Source: Aeromicrobium sp. Root344
GTDB taxonomy: Bacteria; Actinomycetota; Actinomycetes; Propionibacteriales; Nocardioidaceae
Assembly: GCF_001425755.1 (NCBI RefSeq)
Contig: NZ_LMDH01000001.1
Span: forward strand, 523,308-587,307
Length of the DNA: 64,000 nt
Reading direction: 5' to 3'
Of this stretch, positions 9,107 to 19,264 are shown one piece after another. Under the pieces are notes generated by a model. That model searched no databases. It saw only the letters and a list, made by a program, of their open reading frames with translations, and was not told where the DNA came from. Position 1 is the stretch's first letter. Every line of letters begins with the position of its first letter. Made by a program: the position numbers and the translations under genes.

Positions 9107-9268
9107 GAGTGGAGTAGAGCCACCTCACCCCGACTGAGAAACCTTGTCAACGAGTTTTACGAAGACGAAACGTGTCGAATCGGTGAAGTTTGCCGTGCAA
9201 CGCGCGTTTCACGCGGGCGGGCGCTCCGGGGCGGCTCCAGCCATTCGCCGGACGGCCCATGCAGGAAC

Positions 9269-9274
9269 TAACCT
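9269..9274 (+). promoter_or_regulatory. Candidate -10 box for deoC
   Basis: TAACCT lies six bases before a GTG at 9281 and predicts a transcript starting there. The likely translation start is 36 bases further on at 9317, behind an AGGAGG site, but 9281 is also in frame. Confidence 0.4.
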
Positions 9275-9316
9275 TGACGAGTGGCCCCGACGACGTGGCC
9301 GCATTCAGGAGGATTC

Positions 9317-10249
9317 GTGACTGGCGCCACCGCGTCCCTGCGCAAGACCCTCGGCGGGTTGCCCGGCGTCGACCAGGTCGGGCTCGAGGCCCGGGCCGCC
9401 GGACTCGGCACCCGGTCGATCAAGACCACGGCGAAGGCCTGGGCGATCGACCTCGCGATCTCGATGGTCGACCTCACGACGCTCGAGGGCGCCGACACCC
9501 CGGGCAAGGTCCGCGCGCTGGCCAACAAGGCCATGCGCCCCGACCCCACCGACCCCAGCTGCCCGTCAGCGGCCGCGGTCTGCGTCTATCCCGACATGGT
9601 CAAGATCGCCAAGGACACCCTCGGCGACTCCGGCCTGCACGTGGCCAGCGTCGCCACCGCGTTCCCGTCCGGCCGGGCCGCGCTCGACATCAAGCTCGCC
9701 GACACGCGCGACGCCGTCGAGGCCGGTGCCGACGAGATCGACATGGTCATCGACCGTGGCGCGTTCCTGACCGGCAACTACGAGCTGGTCTTCGACGAGA
9801 TCGTCGCGACCAAGGAGGCCTGCGCCCGCCCCGACGGCTCGCACGCCCACCTCAAGGTCATCTTCGAGACCGGCGAGCTGCAGACGTACGACAACGTCCG
9901 CAAGGCGTCCTGGCTCTCGATGATGGCCGGCGCCGACTTCATCAAGACCAGCACCGGCAAGGTGCAGCCCGCCGCGACACTGCCGGTCACTCTCGTGATG
10001 CTCGAGGCAGTCCGCGACTTCCGCGCCGAGACCGGGCGCCAGGTCGGGGTCAAGCCCGCGGGCGGCATCAAGACGTCCAAGGACGCGATCAAGTACCTCG
10101 TGATGGTCAACGAGATCGTCGGCGAGGACTGGCTCGATCCCGACTGGTTCCGGTTCGGCGCGTCCTCGCTCCTCAACGACCTGCTGCTGCAGCGCCAGAA
10201 GATTGCCACCGGCCACTACTCCGGCCCCGACTACGTGACGTTGGACTGA
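9317..10249 (+). CDS. deoC: Deoxyribose-phosphate aldolase
   Basis: A 310-residue class I aldolase that splits 2-deoxyribose 5-phosphate into glyceraldehyde 3-phosphate and acetaldehyde. The Schiff-base lysine is in GADFIKTSTGK (about residue 210) and the second catalytic lysine in VGVKPAGGIKTS. SMVDLTTLEG and DEIDMVIDRGAFL are also family hallmarks. The GTG at 9317 is chosen because AGGAGG sits four bases upstream and the protein then begins like its relatives. An in-frame GTG at 9281, which would make a leaderless 322-residue form, cannot be excluded. The aldehyde dehydrogenase gene follows one base after the stop, so the acetaldehyde product has an adjacent oxidising enzyme. Part of the nucleoside catabolic set in this window. 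Confidence 0.95.
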   Translation: MTGATASLRKTLGGLPGVDQVGLEARAAGLGTRSIKTTAKAWAIDLAISMVDLTTLEGADTPGKVRALANKAMRPDPTDPSCPSAAAVCVYPDMVKIAKDTLGDSGLHVASVATAFPSGRAALDIKLADTRDAVEAGADEIDMVIDRGAFLTGNYELVFDEIVATKEACARPDGSHAHLKVIFETGELQTYDNVRKASWLSMMAGADFIKTSTGKVQPAATLPVTLVMLEAVRDFRAETGRQVGVKPAGGIKTSKDAIKYLVMVNEIVGEDWLDPDWFRFGASSLLNDLLLQRQKIATGHYSGPDYVTLD

Positions 10250-10250
10250 C

Positions 10251-11693
10251 ATGACGAAATTCGAGTACGCACCAGCGCCCGAGTCGCGCGCGATCGTCGA
10301 CATCAAGAGCTCCTACGGCCTCTACATCGGCGGCGAGTTCGTCGACGGCAAGGGTGGCTCGTTCAAGTCGATCAGCCCGTCGACCGAGGAGGTGCTCGCC
10401 GAGGTCACCGAGGCGACCGCCGACGACGTCGACCTGGCGGTCAAGTCCGCGCGACAGGCGTACGACAAGGTCTGGTCCAAGCTGCCGGGCAGTGAGCGCG
10501 CCAAGTACCTCTACCGCATCGCGCGCATCATGGCCGAGCGCAGCCGCGAGTTCGCCGTGCTGGAGTCGCTCGACAACGGCAAGCCGATCAAGGAGTCACG
10601 CGACGTCGACCTGCCGCTGGTCTCGCAGTGGTTCTTCTACTACGCCGGCTGGGCCGACAAGCTCGGCCACGCGGGCCTCGGCCCTGACCCCAAGGCGCTC
10701 GGCGTCGCGGGCCAGGTCATCCCGTGGAACTTCCCGATCATGATGCTGGCGTGGAAGATCGCCCCGGCGCTCGCGGCCGGCAACACCGTCGTGCTCAAGC
10801 CGGCCGAGACCACCCCCTTGACGGCGCTGCTGTTCGCCGAGGTGTGCCAGCAGGCCGAGCTGCCGCCGGGCGTCGTCAACATCATCACGGGCGCCGGCGC
10901 CACCGGTCAGGCCCTCGTCGAGCATCCTGACGTCGACAAGGTCGCATTCACCGGCTCCACCGCGGTCGGCAAGGCCATCGCGCGCTCGGTCGCCGGCACG
11001 TCCAAGAAGGTGACCCTCGAGTTGGGCGGCAAGGCCGCCAACATCGTGTTCGACGACGCCCCGCTCGACCAGGCGGTCGAGGGCATCGTCGGCGGCATCT
11101 TCTTCAACCAGGGCCACGTGTGCTGCGCCGGCTCACGTCTCCTGGTGCAGGAGAGCGTCTACGACGAGGTCATCGACAAGCTCAAGCAGCGCATGTCGAC
11201 GCTGCGCCTCGGCGACCCGCTCGACAAGAACACCGACATCGGCGCGATCAACTCCGCCGAGCAGCTCGCCCGCATCAAGGAGCTGTCCGACGTCGGAGAC
11301 GCCGAGGGCGCCGAGCGGTGGTCCGCACCGTGCGAGATCCCCGACAGCGGTTTCTGGTTCGCACCGACGATCTTCACCGGTGTCACGCAGGCCCACCGCA
11401 TCGCGCGCGAGGAGATCTTCGGCCCGGTGCTGTCGATCCTGACGTTCCGCACGCCCGCCGAGGCGGTCGAGAAGGCCAACAACACGCCCTACGGCCTGTC
11501 GGCCGGCGTCTGGACCGAGAAGGGCTCGCGGATCCTGTCGATGGCCAACCAGCTGCGCGCCGGCGTCGTCTGGGCCAACACGTTCAACAAGTTCGACCCC
11601 GCGTCGCCGTTCGGCGGCTACAAGGAGTCGGGCTACGGCCGCGAGGGCGGGCGCCACGGCCTCGCCGCCTACCTGCAGGGAGCATCGGCATGA
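10251..11693 (+). CDS. NAD(P)-dependent aldehyde dehydrogenase
   Basis: A 480-residue aldehyde dehydrogenase with all catalytic parts: the oxyanion-hole region IPWNFPIMM with its asparagine (about 161), the glutamate in TLELGGK (about 256), the nucleophilic cysteine in NQGHVCCAG (about 290), and EEIFGPVLS with SPFGGYKESGYGREGG at the C-terminus. It is co-transcribed with deoC (one-base gap) and overlaps the following half-length homologue by ATGA. The position after deoC makes acetaldehyde a likely substrate. Together with the downstream gene it looks like a split form of the two-domain ALDH16 architecture, in which a normal aldehyde dehydrogenase is followed by a shortened inactive domain. 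Substrate is inferred from context. Confidence 0.92.
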   Translation: MTKFEYAPAPESRAIVDIKSSYGLYIGGEFVDGKGGSFKSISPSTEEVLAEVTEATADDVDLAVKSARQAYDKVWSKLPGSERAKYLYRIARIMAERSREFAVLESLDNGKPIKESRDVDLPLVSQWFFYYAGWADKLGHAGLGPDPKALGVAGQVIPWNFPIMMLAWKIAPALAAGNTVVLKPAETTPLTALLFAEVCQQAELPPGVVNIITGAGATGQALVEHPDVDKVAFTGSTAVGKAIARSVAGTSKKVTLELGGKAANIVFDDAPLDQAVEGIVGGIFFNQGHVCCAGSRLLVQESVYDEVIDKLKQRMSTLRLGDPLDKNTDIGAINSAEQLARIKELSDVGDAEGAERWSAPCEIPDSGFWFAPTIFTGVTQAHRIAREEIFGPVLSILTFRTPAEAVEKANNTPYGLSAGVWTEKGSRILSMANQLRAGVVWANTFNKFDPASPFGGYKESGYGREGGRHGLAAYLQGASA

Positions 11694-12553
11694 CCAGGCT
11701 CGACGTGCGCAAGACGCACAAGCTCTACATCGGCGGCGCGTTCCCCCGCTCGGAGTCCGGCCGGACGTTCGAAGCCCTCGACGCCAAGGGCGGCTTCCTC
11801 GGCAACATGGCACTTGCCTCGCGCAAGGACGCGCGCGACGCGGTGCTCGCCGCCCGCAAGGCGTTCGGCGGCTGGTCGACGCGTACGCCCTACAACCGCG
11901 GCCAGGTCGTCTATCGCCTCGCCGAGGTCATGGAGGGCCGGCGCGACCAGTTCATCGAGCAGCTGCGTGCCGCCGAAGGCCTCAACGACAAGAAGGCCAC
12001 GACCTACGTCGACGCCGCGATCGACCGCGTGGTCTGGTACGCCGGCTGGGCCGACAAGTACGTCCAGGTGCTCGGCAACGGCAACCCGGTCTCGGGACCG
12101 TTCTTCAACCTGTCGACGCCTGAGCCCACCGGAGTCGTCGCGACCGTGGCGCCGAGTGGCCCGCTGCTCGGCCTCGTGTCCGTCATCGCGCCCGCCATCG
12201 TCACGGGCAACACCGTCGTCGTGATCGCGAGCGAGAAGTATCCCGTGCCGGCCGTGACGCTGTCGGAGTGCATGGCCACGTCGGACCTGCCGGGCGGTGT
12301 CGTCAACATCCTGACCGGCAAGGCTGCGGAGATCGCCCCGTGGCTGGCCTCGCACATGGACGTCAACGCGCTCGACCTCGCCGGCGTCGACGACCCCGAG
12401 CTCGCCGCCTCGCTCGAGGTCGCAGCCGCCGACAACCTCAAGCGCGTGCTGCGTGCACCCACGGCGCCGGTCGACTGGCTCGCCGAGCCGACGCTGGCCC
12501 GCCTCGAAGGGCTTGTCGAGACCAAGACCGTCTGGCACCCGATCGGTGTGTGA
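11690..12553 (+). CDS. Truncated aldehyde dehydrogenase-like protein without catalytic residues
   Basis: A 287-residue homologue of the aldehyde dehydrogenase cofactor-binding region. It aligns in its opening (KLYIGGAFPRSESGRTFE, RAAEGLNDKKATTYVDAAIDRVVWYAGWADK) and in the segment APSGPLLGLVSVIAPAIVTGNTVV, followed by LPGGVVNILTG. The catalytic asparagine motif is replaced (APSGPL instead of PWNFP), and the LELGG glutamate and the GxxC cysteine regions are missing. It cannot be an aldehyde dehydrogenase by itself. The ATG overlaps the upstream stop (ATGA), so translation is coupled. The length and inactivity match the C-terminal pseudo-domain of ALDH16 proteins, suggesting that it forms a complex with the upstream enzyme. 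The gene is open and intact, arguing against a decaying pseudogene. Confidence 0.85.
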   Translation: MTRLDVRKTHKLYIGGAFPRSESGRTFEALDAKGGFLGNMALASRKDARDAVLAARKAFGGWSTRTPYNRGQVVYRLAEVMEGRRDQFIEQLRAAEGLNDKKATTYVDAAIDRVVWYAGWADKYVQVLGNGNPVSGPFFNLSTPEPTGVVATVAPSGPLLGLVSVIAPAIVTGNTVVVIASEKYPVPAVTLSECMATSDLPGGVVNILTGKAAEIAPWLASHMDVNALDLAGVDDPELAASLEVAAADNLKRVLRAPTAPVDWLAEPTLARLEGLVETKTVWHPIGV

Positions 12554-12560
12554 CGGGACG

Positions 12561-12606
12561 TCCCTTCGACAGGCTCAGGGACCGTTCCTTGAGCCTGTCG
12601 AAAGGA
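12561..12606. repeat. REP-like palindromic repeat, copy 1
   Basis: Two 21-base arms with two mismatches around a four-base loop, between the half aldehyde dehydrogenase gene and the kinase gene. The core reads CTTCGACAGGCTCA. A related copy lies at 22059-22105; the right-hand arms of the two elements agree at 19 of 21 positions. May also act as a terminator. Confidence 0.75.
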
Positions 12607-12625
12607 CTTCGTCGAGCGGGATCTG

Positions 12626-13198
12626 ATGGGCGTCGTCATCCTCGCCGGGCCTTCGGGGTCGGGCAAGTCTCATCTGGCTGAACGCCTCGGCTGGCCGGTG
12701 CTGCGCCTCGACGATTTCTACCGCGACATCGACGAGCCCCACATGCCACGCTCGAGCCTCGGCATCGTCGACTGGGACGACCCTGCGTCGTGGAGCTCCG
12801 TCGACGCCGTGGGCACGATCGCCGAGCTGTGTGCGGCGGGCACGGTCGAGGTTCCGGTGTACGACATCGCCGCGAGCCGTCGCACCGGGACCCAGACGTT
12901 GTCGGCGCCCGGCGGCCGGTTCATCGCCGAGGGACTGTTCGCACCGGTCATCGTCGACGCCTGCCGCGAAGCCGGCATCCTCGACGCCGCGATCTGCCTG
13001 CGGCGCCACCGCGTGATCACGTTCGCGTTGCGCCTCACCCGCGACCTGCGCGAGGGCCGCAAGCCGCCGTGGGTCCTCGTACGCCGGGGCTGGCGGTTGC
13101 TCAAGGACGAGCCCCGGATCGTCGCCGAAGCCGTCGCACACGGCTGCGAGGCGATGACTCCTCGCGAGGCGCGGGCCCTTCTTCGCAACCTGCCCTGA
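12626..13198 (+). CDS. Uridine kinase-like P-loop protein
   Basis: A 190-residue P-loop kinase. Walker A is GPSGSGKS at residues 8-15; VLRLDDFYRDI follows as in uridine/cytidine kinases, and the segment APGGRFIAEGLFAP corresponds to the family's base-binding and Walker B region. Uridine kinases phosphorylate uridine or cytidine to the monophosphate; this shorter actinobacterial form has no tested substrate. The position next to deoC suits nucleoside salvage. The ATG is 20 bases after a palindromic repeat. There is no strong ribosome binding site. It could instead be a kinase of another small hydroxylated metabolite. Confidence 0.75.
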   Translation: MGVVILAGPSGSGKSHLAERLGWPVLRLDDFYRDIDEPHMPRSSLGIVDWDDPASWSSVDAVGTIAELCAAGTVEVPVYDIAASRRTGTQTLSAPGGRFIAEGLFAPVIVDACREAGILDAAICLRRHRVITFALRLTRDLREGRKPPWVLVRRGWRLLKDEPRIVAEAVAHGCEAMTPREARALLRNLP

Positions 13199-13233
13199 CG
13201 GCTTGGCAACCTCAGGCGTCCCCAGACGTCTAC

Positions 13234-13253
13234 AGGGATGAAGGTTCATCCCT
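13234..13253. promoter_or_regulatory. Perfect palindrome in the promoter region of the ECF sigma gene
   Basis: AGGGATGAA and TTCATCCCT form nine-base perfect arms with a two-base centre. It ends 18 bases before the GTG of the sigma factor gene and so lies where its promoter should be. It may be an operator or a promoter element read in both directions. Confidence 0.5.
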
Positions 13254-13271
13254 ACGACCGATGAGGATCAC

Positions 13272-13904
13272 GTGTCCATCCCGACATTCCGTTCCCGCAC
13301 GCCGGCACCGCTCGGCGCGCCTCGAACCCCGCCGCGAGTGCCACCATTGCGCATGGACGTCGCGCCGCCCCCGGCCGAGCTGCCCACGCTCGACGAGCTC
13401 TATCGCGCGAACCGGCTGCACATGGTCCGGCTCGCGATGTTGCTGGTCGACGACGTCGCGACCGCCGAGGACGTCGTCCAGGACGCGTTCGCGGGCGTGG
13501 CCAAGGCGTGGGCCCGGCTCGAGAGCGAAGCCGCCATGCGGGCCTATCTGCGTACGTGCGTCGTCAACACCGCGCGGTCCGTGCTGCGGCGTCGTCGCAC
13601 CGCACGGTCGTACGTCCCACCACTGAGCCCGACCGCGCCGGGCGCCGACGAGGCGGCGGTGCTCAGCGAGGAGCACCGCGAGGTGATCGAGGCACTCGGC
13701 ACATTGCCACAGCGTCAGCGCGAGGTCCTCGTGCTGCGCCATTGGTCGTCGCTGTCCGAGGCCGAGGTCGCCGAGACGCTCGGCATCTCCCGCGGCACGG
13801 TCAAGTCGAGCAGCAGCCGCGGCCTGGCGGCCCTGCGCTCCGCGCTGGCGACGAGACCTGACCGCCCCTCCCCCGCCACCCCCGACTCCAGAGACGAGAA
13901 CTGA
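13272..13904 (+). CDS. RNA polymerase ECF sigma factor, SigE-like family
   Basis: A 210-residue alternative sigma factor. Region 2 spans about residues 40-105 (ELYRANRLHMVRLAMLLVDD, ATAEDVVQDAFAGVAKAW) and region 4 about 135-190 (LPQRQREVLVLRHWSSLSEAEVAETLGIS, RGTVKSSSSRGLAALR). Residues 1-40 are proline-rich and not conserved, so an internal ATG at 13353 is an alternative start; the GTG at 13272 is preferred because GAGGA stands just upstream. The next gene starts one base after the stop and encodes a membrane-anchored protein, which probably acts as its anti-sigma factor. A perfect palindrome covers the promoter region. Confidence 0.9.
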   Translation: MSIPTFRSRTPAPLGAPRTPPRVPPLRMDVAPPPAELPTLDELYRANRLHMVRLAMLLVDDVATAEDVVQDAFAGVAKAWARLESEAAMRAYLRTCVVNTARSVLRRRRTARSYVPPLSPTAPGADEAAVLSEEHREVIEALGTLPQRQREVLVLRHWSSLSEAEVAETLGISRGTVKSSSSRGLAALRSALATRPDRPSPATPDSRDEN

Positions 13905-13905
13905 C

Positions 13906-14871
13906 ATGACCCGCACCGACCCCGGCTTCACCGACCACGAGATCGAAGCGCTCCTGGCTTCCGCCTTGACGGCGCGATCGGAGCAGATCGATCACGACGA
14001 CCTGCACGCGTACGCTCCGCTCGCGGAGCCGCAGCCCCGCCGCGACCGCCTTGCGCCCGTACGCCGCATCGGTTCCTCAGGCTGGGTGCGGCCACTGCCG
14101 ATCGCTGCGATGGTCGCAACGGCCGCGGCGTTCGTGATCGCGGTCAGCGGGGTGTCGATCCCCGGCACGTCGAGCCCCGACGCCGCACCTGTCGCGTACG
14201 TCGTGAGGTTCGACGGTGGACCGAGCGGTGACGCGCACCTGAAGGCGTCGTTCACCCCGCACGACGTGCCGATCGACGGAGGCACCAAGGCGACGAGCAC
14301 CTATCCGCTCGTCGTGGTGACCGGCGGCACCCCGAAGCTGGAGAAGCAGGTCATGGATGCGGCGAACGCCAAGATCGTGGCGGAGATCAACGCCTACCGC
14401 AAGCAGCTCCGCGCCCTCGGCCTGACGTCGCGCAGGCTCAGCCAGACCATCACGGTGCGATCGGATGCCCAGGCCGGCCACGCGGTGTCGATCGTGTTCG
14501 ACGTCGTCAACGACTTCGGCGGCGCGGTGCCGACCACCACGTCGACGGCAGCCGTGATCGACAAGCGCACGGGCCACGCGTTCAGCGCCACCGACCTGTT
14601 CGCCGACGTTCCGGCGGCCGACCGGATCATGCGGCGGGCGATCCAGCGCGCCACCGAACCGGCTCCGGCCACGGCCGAGGACCTCGCGGCCCTCAGCATG
14701 GACGACACGGCGACGGGCCTGACCTCACCTCTCACGTGGTACCCGACCAAGGCCGGGCTGCGCTGGGTCGTCGACCGAGGCGCCGTCGCGTCGGACGCCC
14801 AGGGCGAGCCGGCCGTGACGGTCTCGTGGGCACGCCTCGCCGGCCAGATCGCCGCTGAGCAAGGCTTCTGA
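13906..14871 (+). CDS. Membrane-anchored DUF3298-like protein, probable anti-sigma partner
   Basis: A 321-residue protein with a short cytoplasmic N-terminus (residues 1-62), one membrane span (about 66-84, PIAAMVATAAAFVIAVSGV) and a large outer domain. The outer part has YPLVVVTGG, a helix (VMDAANAKIVAEINAYRKQ), VSIVFDVVNDFGG and VIDKRTGHAFSATDLF, which resemble the DUF3298/RsiV-type fold of anti-sigma factors that sense lysozyme or envelope ligands. It starts one base after the sigma factor gene, consistent with sigma/anti-sigma coupling. No zinc-binding anti-sigma motif is seen, so it would be of the non-ZAS type. The role is inferred from topology and neighbour. Confidence 0.7.
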   Translation: MTRTDPGFTDHEIEALLASALTARSEQIDHDDLHAYAPLAEPQPRRDRLAPVRRIGSSGWVRPLPIAAMVATAAAFVIAVSGVSIPGTSSPDAAPVAYVVRFDGGPSGDAHLKASFTPHDVPIDGGTKATSTYPLVVVTGGTPKLEKQVMDAANAKIVAEINAYRKQLRALGLTSRRLSQTITVRSDAQAGHAVSIVFDVVNDFGGAVPTTTSTAAVIDKRTGHAFSATDLFADVPAADRIMRRAIQRATEPAPATAEDLAALSMDDTATGLTSPLTWYPTKAGLRWVVDRGAVASDAQGEPAVTVSWARLAGQIAAEQGF

Positions 14872-14882
14872 GCCAGAGCCGT

Positions 14883-14914
14883 CGTGCCGGTCGGCCCTCG
14901 GGTCGACCGGCACG
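14883..14914 (+). terminator. Terminator hairpin after sigma/anti-sigma operon
   Basis: Eleven-base perfect arms (CGTGCCGGTCG and its complement) with a ten-base loop, 12 bases after the stop codon. It separates the operon from the DUF488 gene. Confidence 0.65.
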
Positions 14915-14952
14915 CCACGCTCGTCCCTGCGAAAGTGGTGGCAGGAGGTCGT

Positions 14953-15492
14953 ATGCGAGATGAGCCGGAGCTGCTCACCGTCGGGCACGGACGCCTCGAC
15001 GGCGCGGAGCTCAGCGCGGTGTTGCTGACCGCCCAGGTCGATCTCGTCGTGGACATCCGCCGGTTCCCGGGGAGCCGGCACAACCCCGGCGTCGCCCAGG
15101 AGCCCCTCGAGGCGAGCCTCGCCCAGGTCGGCATCGGCTATCGCTGGGACCCACGCCTCGGAGGCCGGCGAACCTCGTCGTCGGTGCCGCCGCCCGATCC
15201 GTGGTGGCAGGTGGCGGCGTTCCGGGCGTACGCGGAACACACCCGCACGGCGGAGTTCCAGGACGGACTCCGAGAGCTGCTGGCGTCCGTGTCTGAGCAC
15301 CGTGTCGCCGTGATGTGCAGCGAGAGTGTCTGGTGGCGGTGCCATCGCCGGATCGTGGCCGACGTCGTCGCCCTGACGACCGACGTCCATGTGCGGCACC
15401 TCATGCACGACGGTCGCCGTTCGGACCACCCCGCGTCCGAAGGCGCCCGCGTCGTCGGCGAGCATCTCGTGACGTGGGACCGTGACGTCTGA
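14953..15492 (+). CDS. DUF488 family protein
   Basis: A 179-residue DUF488 protein. Typical motifs are ELLTVGHGRLDGAEL at the N-terminus, VDLVVDIRRFPGSRHNPG, YRWDPRLGG, and VAVMCSESVWWRCHRRIVAD with the conserved cysteine pair. The ATG at 14953 is preferred over an earlier in-frame GTG because AGGAGG sits just before it and the family motif starts immediately after. DUF488 proteins are widespread and have no established reaction; cysteine chemistry or nucleic acid binding has been proposed. The gene stands alone, after a terminator hairpin and three bases from the convergent E1 gene. Confidence 0.88.
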   Translation: MRDEPELLTVGHGRLDGAELSAVLLTAQVDLVVDIRRFPGSRHNPGVAQEPLEASLAQVGIGYRWDPRLGGRRTSSSVPPPDPWWQVAAFRAYAEHTRTAEFQDGLRELLASVSEHRVAVMCSESVWWRCHRRIVADVVALTTDVHVRHLMHDGRRSDHPASEGARVVGEHLVTWDRDV

Positions 15493-15494
15493 CC

Positions 15495-17666
<2,172 letters not shown>

Positions 17667-17847
17667 GTCTCAACGTATCGCGCGCACGGGTCGCCCGGAC
17701 CCGGGCCCTGACCTGCCCAAACAGCGACTCGGCCGGGCTGGCGAGCAAATAGTGTCGTCCTGACCGTTACCAGTCGGGCGCTGGCTCGTTGACTGATATG
17801 GCCGCAGTGACGCGACCTTCGGGGGGTTCATCACTCACGGAGGTCCC

Positions 17848-19110
17848 ATGTCCCGCCGCCCCATCGCACTCCTGGCGTCGGCTGCCACCTTGGCCGCCGT
17901 CGCCTTGGCCGCACTGCCGGCCCAGGGTGCCGAACCAGATCCCAACACGCCCTACGCCTATTACGGCGCAGCCGGCGGTACGTACGTACGCGTGCTCGGC
18001 AGCACCGTCATCTCTGATCCGACCGCCGCGTCGAGCATCAGCGGCACGACGTACCCGAACCAGCAGTCCAACAACGTCGCCTCTGCCGAGGTCGGCACGT
18101 TGGTCAGGGCGGGTGCCGTCACGTCGAGCGTCGACGTCACGAAGGTCGGCACGACGGTGACCGAGACGGCGAAGGCGCAGACCGCCAACGTGTCGCTGCT
18201 CAACGGCCTCATCAAGGTCAACGCGCTCAAGACCGTCACGCACGCGACCCGTACCGGCACGGTCCTCGCCGGCGACAGCGACACCGAGCTCGTCGGCGTC
18301 GCCATCAAGGGCAAGAACATCCCCCTCGACGTCGACAACAACTTCGGGGTGGACATCGCCGGCATCGCGTCGATCATCCTCAACGAGAAGAAGGTCGAGG
18401 TCGTCGGAGGCAAGATCACGGTCACCGGTTCGGCGCTCAAGGTGAAGCTCCTCAAGGCCTACGAGGGCTCGCCGATCGGCACGACGATCACGGTCAACCC
18501 GACGACGGCATCCCTGTCGCCCAGCCAGAGCACGGCCACGCCGGTCGGCGGCTTCGCCTACGGGACGTACGCCAAGGTGAACGTCGGCACGAGCATCAAG
18601 GTGATCTCCGGGACCAGCGCGTTGGCCGCCACGCCTCAGGGCAGCACGTTCGGCTACGACATCTACAACCGCACCGCACAGCTCAACGTGCCGCTGGTGC
18701 TCCAGGTCGGTGCGATCCAGTCCGTCGCCAACTCGATCAGTGGCGCGTCGACGGCCGACGTCACGCACAGCAACGAGACCGCCGGCGTCAACGTGCTGAA
18801 CGGGCTGATCAGGGCCGATGCCATCAAGGTCAGTGCGAGGTCGCAGAAGTTCTCGCCCGGAGTGCGGACCAACACGGCCAAGACCGAGCTGGTCAACCTC
18901 ATCATCGGTGGCAAGAAGATCGCCCTCGACCCCGCGGTGAACACGACCACCACGATTCCGAAGATCGTGAAGGTCGTCATCAACGAGCAGACGATCGACG
19001 CTTGGAGCTCCAAGGTGGTCGGTCTGCACGTCACCCTCCTCTCACCGAGGAGCGGCCTGACGACGGGCGCGGAGATCTACGTCGCGGTGGCGGCGTCGGT
19101 CACGTACTGA
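17848..19110 (+). CDS. Secreted choice-of-anchor P-like protein with internal duplication
   Basis: A 420-residue exported protein with a clear signal peptide (residues 1-30, cleavage near AQGAEP). The rest is two copies of a beta-rich unit. Copy one includes TANVSLLNGLIKVNALKTVTH, TELVGVAIKGKNIPLD and SIILNEKKVEVV; copy two includes TAGVNVLNGLIRADAIKVSA, TELVNLIIGGKKIALDP and KVVINEQTIDAW. Such repeats are found in actinobacterial choice-of-anchor P surface proteins. There is no LPXTG and no C-terminal membrane segment, so how it is held at the surface is unclear. Start supported by CGGAGGT four bases before the ATG. A strong hairpin follows the stop. Function unknown. Confidence 0.8.
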   Translation: MSRRPIALLASAATLAAVALAALPAQGAEPDPNTPYAYYGAAGGTYVRVLGSTVISDPTAASSISGTTYPNQQSNNVASAEVGTLVRAGAVTSSVDVTKVGTTVTETAKAQTANVSLLNGLIKVNALKTVTHATRTGTVLAGDSDTELVGVAIKGKNIPLDVDNNFGVDIAGIASIILNEKKVEVVGGKITVTGSALKVKLLKAYEGSPIGTTITVNPTTASLSPSQSTATPVGGFAYGTYAKVNVGTSIKVISGTSALAATPQGSTFGYDIYNRTAQLNVPLVLQVGAIQSVANSISGASTADVTHSNETAGVNVLNGLIRADAIKVSARSQKFSPGVRTNTAKTELVNLIIGGKKIALDPAVNTTTTIPKIVKVVINEQTIDAWSSKVVGLHVTLLSPRSGLTTGAEIYVAVAASVTY

Positions 19111-19118
19111 GCTGAACG

Positions 19119-19157
19119 GCACAGGAGCCCGGCCCTCGGGGGACCGGGCTCCTGTGC
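19119..19157 (+). terminator. Terminator hairpin after the secreted protein gene
   Basis: Perfect 14-base arms (GCACAGGAGCCCGG and its complement) around an 11-base loop, beginning nine bases after the stop codon. Confidence 0.75.
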
Positions 19158-19264
19158 TGTCCGGAGCCAGGGTGTCGTCGGCCTCTTCCCACGGCCGCGA
19201 TCCAGGCGCATCATCGATGAAGGGGCCTTCTGCCACAGAAGGATCGACCACCAGGAGATGCCTC

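Noticed and set aside
11690..12553. Half aldehyde dehydrogenase gene as a pseudogene
   Set aside because: Open frame is intact, has a coupled ATGA start and normal codon use, and the length fits a known inactive-domain architecture.
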